NCBI GenBank assembly: GCA_016219925.1
Contig: JACRJU010000013.1
Location: forward strand, 244,472-281,942
Source: Candidatus Uhrbacteria bacterium
GTDB lineage: Bacteria > Patescibacteriota > Patescibacteriia > UBA9934 > GWF2-40-263
Direction: 5' to 3'
DNA: 37,471 nt
The notes beneath the pieces were generated by a model. It saw nothing but the letters and a program-made list of their open reading frames with translations, searched no databases and had not been told where the DNA came from. Shown in pieces: positions 31,646 through 37,471 of this stretch (positions within the stretch are counted from its first letter, which is position 1; each line of letters begins with the position of its first letter). A program made the position numbers and the translations under genes.

Positions 31646-31714
31646 ATTGAGGGCGTTATCCGCGGCTCCATGACTCATGGTCTGTATGCCAGCGGCTGAT
31701 TTAGCGCCAAAATA

Positions 31715-32170
31715 TTACCGCGACAAAAAGGTGATGTCAAGCCGATCGCCCACAGTCACTTGATGGGTTGAGATAAAACCCGATGGAAGTTCAATCACCC
31801 GATTAATCGGACGATCAGGACGATAGAGGGTTTTAGGTGAATTCTCTGGTTCAAGGCCCATATGCATACCGACCACTTGATTTTCATCAATCCAGATCAG
31901 ATCAATGGGAAACCGCATGTCTTTCATCCAATAGGTTGGAATCTCTTTTTGTTCATGAAGAAACAGCATCCCCTCTCCTTCCCGGAGTGGATCATGGCCA
32001 GAGAGGCCTTTTTGGCGCTGAAACGTATTGGCAGCCAGTTCAGCAGTTACGAGAGTTCCATCTTGAAAAACTACGCGCGCAAATTTTATTGACGGTCGAG
32101 AAGCAATCATGAGAAGCCATAGGCTGGTCGCAATAACAAGCAAACCAAACACCCAGCTCAGCCGTCTCAT
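31715..32170 (-). CDS. DUF192 family protein, membrane-anchored
   Basis: A 151-residue protein with an N-terminal transmembrane or signal-anchor helix (about 5-24) and a DUF192 (COG1430) domain outside the membrane. The domain is visible from FQRQKGLSGHDPLREGEGMLF through IPTYWMKDMRFPIDLIWID to VIELPSGFISTHQVTVGDRL. The molecular role of this family is not established. Its ATG overlaps the stop of the upstream transferase gene (ATGA), so it is translationally coupled and ends the four-gene operon. Confidence 0.88.
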   Translation of the reverse strand: MRRLSWVFGLLVIATSLWLLMIASRPSIKFARVVFQDGTLVTAELAANTFQRQKGLSGHDPLREGEGMLFLHEQKEIPTYWMKDMRFPIDLIWIDENQVVGMHMGLEPENSPKTLYRPDRPINRVIELPSGFISTHQVTVGDRLDITFLSR

Positions 32171-33204
32171 ACCTTTTTTTCACTCTGAACCAATAGACCC
32201 GCCGCAATCAGCATCATGAGTCCGAGCAGGACAAGCGCAACCAATTTTTCGCGGCTTTGCAAAAAAAGCGTGGACACCCCAAACGCAGAAGCCACAAAGA
32301 TATAAAGGAACACCACGCGTCGCTGTCCCAAACCAAGATCCAACAAGCGGTGATGAAGATGCTTACGATCTCCGCGAAAAATTTGTTTCAAACCTCCCGT
32401 GCGCCACCGCCGTATAATCACCCAAAGCGCATCCAGGACGGGAATACCCAGAACGAGCAGAGCCGTTGCAAGTTTTCCCCCAGAGATAATCGCGAGCGTG
32501 CCGAGCACATAGCCGACAAATGTACTCCCCCCCTCTCCCAGAAAAATCGAGGCCGGATGAAAATTCCAAAACAGAAAACCGAGCAGGGCGCCGATACATA
32601 CCGCAGACAGTAAGGCGACATCCGGTTGAAAGTACGCCGTGGTGAGCGCAAGCAATAGGATCATCAACGCTCCCACCGCACTCATGCTTGTTGCCAGACC
32701 ATCAAGACCATCCAAAAACTTTGTCGTATAAACAACGGCGAGCATCCAGACAAACACCAAAATGTGCGATTGCCACGGGGCAAGATAAATCACCCCGCCA
32801 AACGGGTTCGTCAATTTTTCCACACCGATTCCGGACACCAACAAAACCACAATGGCCAAAACTGGCGAGATAAAAGAAAGATTGGGTGGAAGATCAAAGC
32901 GATCGTCCAACAGGCCGCCGACCATTAAAATCAACCCACCCACGAGAAAACCGACATAAGGCATGAGGGAGATGCGGCCAGCCGTCAGCGTTGGCGACAG
33001 AAATAATAAAAGAACGATGGCCACCGTGACGCCGATATAAATCGCAAATCCGCCCATGCGAGCGGTTGGTTTGGAATGAACTTTGCGCGCATGGCCCGGT
33101 CGGTCGATGAATCCCCCTTGAAAAGCCAGGTGCTTTACAAAAACCGTTGCAACAAAAGAAACCGCAAAGGCCACCAGACCCCACAGGATGAGCGAAGTGA
33201 TCAT
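32167..33204 (-). CDS. WecA/TagO-like undecaprenyl-phosphate sugar-1-phosphate transferase
   Basis: A 345-residue enzyme with about ten transmembrane helices that would load a HexNAc-1-phosphate on undecaprenyl phosphate, starting a cell-surface glycan. MraY/WecA-family motifs: HSKPTARMGGFAIY, GGLLDDRFDL (the two acidic residues), TKFLDGLDGLA, NFHPASIFLGEGGSTFVGY, and the basic DRKHLHHRLLDLG of the sugar-binding loop. In most relatives the fourth motif reads LGDxGS; here the metal-binding aspartate position is glutamate (LGEGGS). The HHRLLD ending fits the WecA/TagO side better than MraY. It overlaps the Clp-like gene and the DUF192 gene by ATGA on each side. Confidence 0.88.
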   Translation of the reverse strand: MITSLILWGLVAFAVSFVATVFVKHLAFQGGFIDRPGHARKVHSKPTARMGGFAIYIGVTVAIVLLLFLSPTLTAGRISLMPYVGFLVGGLILMVGGLLDDRFDLPPNLSFISPVLAIVVLLVSGIGVEKLTNPFGGVIYLAPWQSHILVFVWMLAVVYTTKFLDGLDGLATSMSAVGALMILLLALTTAYFQPDVALLSAVCIGALLGFLFWNFHPASIFLGEGGSTFVGYVLGTLAIISGGKLATALLVLGIPVLDALWVIIRRWRTGGLKQIFRGDRKHLHHRLLDLGLGQRRVVFLYIFVASAFGVSTLFLQSREKLVALVLLGLMMLIAAGLLVQSEKKV

Positions 33205-35792
33205 AAGGCTTCGGCTTTTTCAATACGGATCCCAGACGCTTCGAGCACGATCGTATCACGGCGCCGGACCTCTTGCTCAAGCAAAGCTTTGGCAATGGTG
33301 TTGTCCACTTCCTCCTGTACCAATCGCCGAAGCGGACGAGCGCCAAACTTTGGATCATAGCCCTTATGCGCAAGTGCCGCGATCACCTCGTCGGAAGCAC
33401 GAAAATGCATTCCCTTGGCTTCCAACCGTTCAGCGACTTGGGCGATCATTCGTTTAGCAATCTCAACCGTTTGCTCTTGGGTAAGTGGCTTAAACACAAT
33501 CACGCCATCAAAACGATTAAGCAATTCTGGACGATAAATCCCTTTGAGTTCTTCTTCGAGTAAATGGGTTTTGATGTCTTCTAGTGACGTCTGTTGTTTC
33601 ACAGCCTCTTGAATATACGACGTGCCGGCATTGGATGTCGCCACCAGAATAGTGTTGGTAAAATCAATCGTTCGACCCGCGGCATCCGTCAGACGCCCAT
33701 CGTCAAAAACTTGAAGGAAAAGATTGAGGATCCCGGGATCGGCTTTTTCAAATTCATCCAACAGAATAAGCGCGAACGGTTGTTGGCGCACCGCTTCGGT
33801 GAATAACCCGCCTTCGTCCTGTCCCGGCCGACCAATGAGTCGTACCACACTGTCCTGGGTTTGATATTCGGACATATCCAGCCGGATCATGTTGTCTTCA
33901 CTCCCGAAATACGCCTCCGCAACGGTTTTTGCCAGCTCTGTTTTGCCCACACCAGTCGGACCCAAAAAAAGAAACGTGGCCATCGGGCGATCCTCGCTTC
34001 GCAGTTGAGTGCGCGCTCGTCGCAAGGCACTTGCAATGGCCTCCACAGCTTCTTCTTGACCAACCACGCGCCCATGCAACCGTTCTTCGAGATGAAGGAG
34101 GGTATCTTTTTCCTGCTCGGCTACACGTGTGATTGGAATACCCGTTTTTTGCGCGATCAATCGACTGGCATCATCAGAGGTAATGACGGCATTTTGTCCT
34201 CGTTCTTTCGCCACCATCACCGCCACTTCTTTTGCCACCTCGATGGCTTTTTGCGGCAAATACGTTTCGTGCATGAACCGATCGGTAAGCTGGACGATCG
34301 ATTCAACCGCCAGATAGGTGAACGAAACGTGCTGATCGTATTCAATCGCGAGCACTTTTGATTCCAAAACACGAATAGACTCATCAATATCCGGTTCAGC
34401 AACAAGCACTTTTTCAAACACCCGGCCGAGAATAGATCGTTCGATGGTCGCGGTGTAACCGCGCGGCGTCGTTGTCGCCACAGCAAACGTATTACCTCGC
34501 GATAAAAATTCGACCAAGACAGCTGAAAGCTCGACAGGAATTTCATCCAAATCAGAAAAAGCGAGAATGATGTTTCCGGAACGCGAGGCTTCCATAAGCG
34601 CCAGCATAAGGCGCTCTTGGGCCTGTTCGGTCGTTGCTCCAGAAACGAGATGTGGAAGCGATACACGCACAAGGCGTTTGTCTTGTAATACTTGAGGAAC
34701 ACGCTCTTCAACCATGAGCACGGCGATCCCTTCCAAAATCGCTTCTTTGCCCACACCATCCTGTCCGACCAGAACGGCACTCTGGCGCCCACCTTCGATA
34801 ATACGAAACACCTCTTCGAGTTCTTTTTCGCGGCCAACTAAAATGCCGGTTCTTCCCTGCACCGCCACTGTTGTGAGATCAACAGAAAACGCATCAAGCG
34901 TCGGAGTTGCAACTGCGGTCATGGATCGATTCATGGCGCCGACCGGCTTAAACTGCGCCGCACGGCGAAACGCTTCGTATTGTTCGCGCGTTTTCTCATG
35001 GATGCGCACCCATTCAACCATGTTCGCCATCTGCCCTGCCGTCACACCCAAGTCGTAAAAAAGTTCTTGTACAAAATCATCGTGCCCAAACGCCTCGTAA
35101 AAAATCTCAAAAGCGTTCACCACCTGTCGCCCTTGTTGATAGGCGTTGATGAAAGCGCTTAGAAGCACGTGTTCAGCTGCCTCGGACAAAACCGTTTCGG
35201 GAGCGAGTTGGCGCGTGGTAAGGCGCCGTGCGAGGGGATCTTTCACTTTCTCAAAAGAAATTTGCAATCGTCCCAAAACGGCCGACGCATTATCGTCGGA
35301 AAGCGAAGCAATAAACACATGCAACGGATCGACTTGGCCATGGCCAAACTGACGAGCTAATTTAAACGCTTGATCCACAACCCCAAGCGCGGGCTTGTCC
35401 AACAACTCGGCAATATCCACACGATCGCCTTCGGCTTGAAAAGGCCCGATCTGCGGCAAAGCATCCCCAAGGTGCCGAACAGGGATCACGTGTTTAATGC
35501 GCCGCCCCTGTGCGATATGCGAAAAAATTAAGCACACCATGATCAGTATGAAAAAGACCAATGCGGCAGTCCAGTTTGAATCGAACCAAAATGTCTTCGT
35601 CGCAAACCGTCCGACATCAAAAAAAACTGAAAGCAAAACGATGACGGCACTGATGCCCCCCACCACTAAAAATACAACACCAACAGCACGTTCAGCTTTG
35701 GCTTTCGCGCTTCGCCGAGCAATGGCCATGGCGGACATTTCCTCGGCCCAGACGTACGGTTGTTTTCCAATGACAACACTCAAACGAGGCAT
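33201..35792 (-). CDS. Membrane-anchored Clp-like AAA+ ATPase with degenerate first nucleotide site
   Basis: An 863-residue two-ring AAA+ protein of the ClpA/B/C group. The start is ATG 35792 (MPRLSVVIG), one nucleotide after the upstream stop. Order: two transmembrane helices (about 36-58 and 74-95); Clp-N-like repeats (127-270); AAA1 with Walker A GQDGVGKEA (343-351), where Thr is replaced by Glu, and a changed Walker B AFSDLDE; AAA2 with intact FLGPTGVGKTELAK, LILLDEFEKAD and ATSNAGTSY; and a ClpB-D2-like C-terminus. There is no coiled-coil middle domain, and I see no [LIV]GF loop for docking ClpP. It is probably an unfoldase at the inner membrane face rather than a ClpP partner. It is coupled to a small membrane protein upstream and a WecA-like gene downstream. 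Confidence 0.9.
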   Translation of the reverse strand: MPRLSVVIGKQPYVWAEEMSAMAIARRSAKAKAERAVGVVFLVVGGISAVIVLLSVFFDVGRFATKTFWFDSNWTAALVFFILIMVCLIFSHIAQGRRIKHVIPVRHLGDALPQIGPFQAEGDRVDIAELLDKPALGVVDQAFKLARQFGHGQVDPLHVFIASLSDDNASAVLGRLQISFEKVKDPLARRLTTRQLAPETVLSEAAEHVLLSAFINAYQQGRQVVNAFEIFYEAFGHDDFVQELFYDLGVTAGQMANMVEWVRIHEKTREQYEAFRRAAQFKPVGAMNRSMTAVATPTLDAFSVDLTTVAVQGRTGILVGREKELEEVFRIIEGGRQSAVLVGQDGVGKEAILEGIAVLMVEERVPQVLQDKRLVRVSLPHLVSGATTEQAQERLMLALMEASRSGNIILAFSDLDEIPVELSAVLVEFLSRGNTFAVATTTPRGYTATIERSILGRVFEKVLVAEPDIDESIRVLESKVLAIEYDQHVSFTYLAVESIVQLTDRFMHETYLPQKAIEVAKEVAVMVAKERGQNAVITSDDASRLIAQKTGIPITRVAEQEKDTLLHLEERLHGRVVGQEEAVEAIASALRRARTQLRSEDRPMATFLFLGPTGVGKTELAKTVAEAYFGSEDNMIRLDMSEYQTQDSVVRLIGRPGQDEGGLFTEAVRQQPFALILLDEFEKADPGILNLFLQVFDDGRLTDAAGRTIDFTNTILVATSNAGTSYIQEAVKQQTSLEDIKTHLLEEELKGIYRPELLNRFDGVIVFKPLTQEQTVEIAKRMIAQVAERLEAKGMHFRASDEVIAALAHKGYDPKFGARPLRRLVQEEVDNTIAKALLEQEVRRRDTIVLEASGIRIEKAEAL

Positions 35793-35793
35793 A

Positions 35794-36135
35794 TCAGAGC
35801 GAACCCAAGGCGTGATAAAAAAATCCGAGCACGGCAATAGGAGGAAGAACAAGATAAAGGACGAACAACACCATTAAAAGGATCGCGTACAAAAATAATC
35901 CAACCGTCCGGGAGATGATCATCACCAAACGAATGCCAAAACTGATCGCCCGTCCGGCAAAAGACGTGTCTCCGTACATCGGAACGAATAAATTTTTCAT
36001 CCACACCTTCAAAGCCAAACTTTCAGCGAGACTACCCGCCGTTTGCAAAAGACGTTTTAAAAACAACGCCAAACCAGGCCCGTACCACCAAATCGGAAAA
36101 CCCACGATGCGCAGAAAAAGCATTTGCAACACCAT
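35794..36135 (-). CDS. Small membrane protein of unknown function
   Basis: A 113-residue protein with two to three hydrophobic helices, one near the N-terminus (FLRIVGFPIWWYGPGLALFL) and a strong one at 78-103 (TVGLFLYAILLMVLFVLYLVLPPIAVLGFF). I do not recognise a family. A TAAAAT -10 box lies 9 nt before ATG 36135, so this gene probably leads the operon with the membrane Clp-like ATPase, whose ATG follows its stop by one nucleotide. It may be a partner of that ATPase; this is inferred from position only. Confidence 0.72.
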   Translation of the reverse strand: MVLQMLFLRIVGFPIWWYGPGLALFLKRLLQTAGSLAESLALKVWMKNLFVPMYGDTSFAGRAISFGIRLVMIISRTVGLFLYAILLMVLFVLYLVLPPIAVLGFFYHALGSL

Positions 36136-36144
36136 ACAAAATCT

Positions 36145-36150
36145 ATTTTA
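36145..36150 (-). promoter_or_regulatory. -10 box of the small membrane protein / Clp-like operon
   Basis: TAAAAT on the minus strand lies 9 nt before ATG 36135, in the short gap after tgt. Near-leaderless transcription is implied. Confidence 0.45.
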
Positions 36151-36163
36151 TCACACGATCCCT

Positions 36164-37471
<1,308 letters not shown>

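Noticed and set aside
31066-31699. Plus-strand ORFs (71 and 193 aa) and a 92-aa minus-strand ORF over the gap and rplU
   Set aside because: They include repeat-derived peptides such as PFDKLRA and PELVEG, which come from the TTCGACAAGCTC-type motif, and otherwise lie opposite rplU.

Overview
Organism: the window reads as a compact chromosome segment from a Candidate Phyla Radiation (Patescibacteria, probably Parcubacteria-like) bacterium. This is inferred from tight, often overlapping genes, AT-leaning codon use in most genes, many genes whose -10 box lies only 6-10 nt before the start codon (leaderless or nearly so) without a Shine-Dalgarno, and a VirD4/VirB4-like ATPase beside a large membrane protein, a pair I associate with these lineages. 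No rRNA, tRNA or CRISPR was seen. The standard genetic code fits. || Layout: 1-659 truncated GT2 glycosyltransferase (-); 753-2222 GC-rich OPA-like MFS transporter (+); 2291-4297 RumA-type rRNA methyltransferase and era (+); 4251-5461 thioredoxin-fold protein and lipoprotein (-); 5478-6086 anchored FecR-like protein (+); 6073-11871 four-gene run (-): membrane protein, T4SS-like ATPase, HD hydrolase, mnmA; 11929-14818 secD-secF; 14865-15025 foldback repeat; 15049-19623 coiled-coil protein, secA, hpf, murB; 19676-20560 GC-rich pgeF-like gene; 20644-22014 murC; 22086-23297 GC-rich gene of unknown function; 23385-26156 glyA-recR-folD (+); 26115-27257 amino-acid permease (-); 27327-29155 dnaB and ybaB (+); 29184-30952 ABC exporter (-) with a frameshifted 5' end; 31028-31298 a second foldback repeat; 31325-31645 rplU; 31715-36135 four-gene membrane operon (small membrane protein, membrane-anchored Clp-like AAA+ protein, WecA/TagO-like transferase, DUF192 protein); 36164-37342 tgt; a fragment runs off the right edge. 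|| Working together: most genes are housekeeping: protein export (SecA, SecDF), wall precursors (MurB, MurC, PgeF, WecA-like), translation and tRNA/rRNA modification (Era, RumA-like, MnmA, Tgt, L21, HPF), replication and repair (DnaB, RecR, YbaB) and one-carbon metabolism (GlyA, FolD). || Most unusual: three GC-rich genes (transporter, PgeF-like, orphan) each form a complete transcription unit: TTGACA, 17 nt, TARNNN, then TGGAGG and exactly 5 nt before ATG, then an intrinsic terminator. They sit between AT-leaning genes that mostly use near-leaderless starts. Two multi-hairpin foldback repeats, a widespread TTCGACAAGCTC-type repeat fixed in frame in mnmA, a SecD with a parvulin-like insertion, and a Clp-like ATPase with a degenerate first nucleotide site also stand out.
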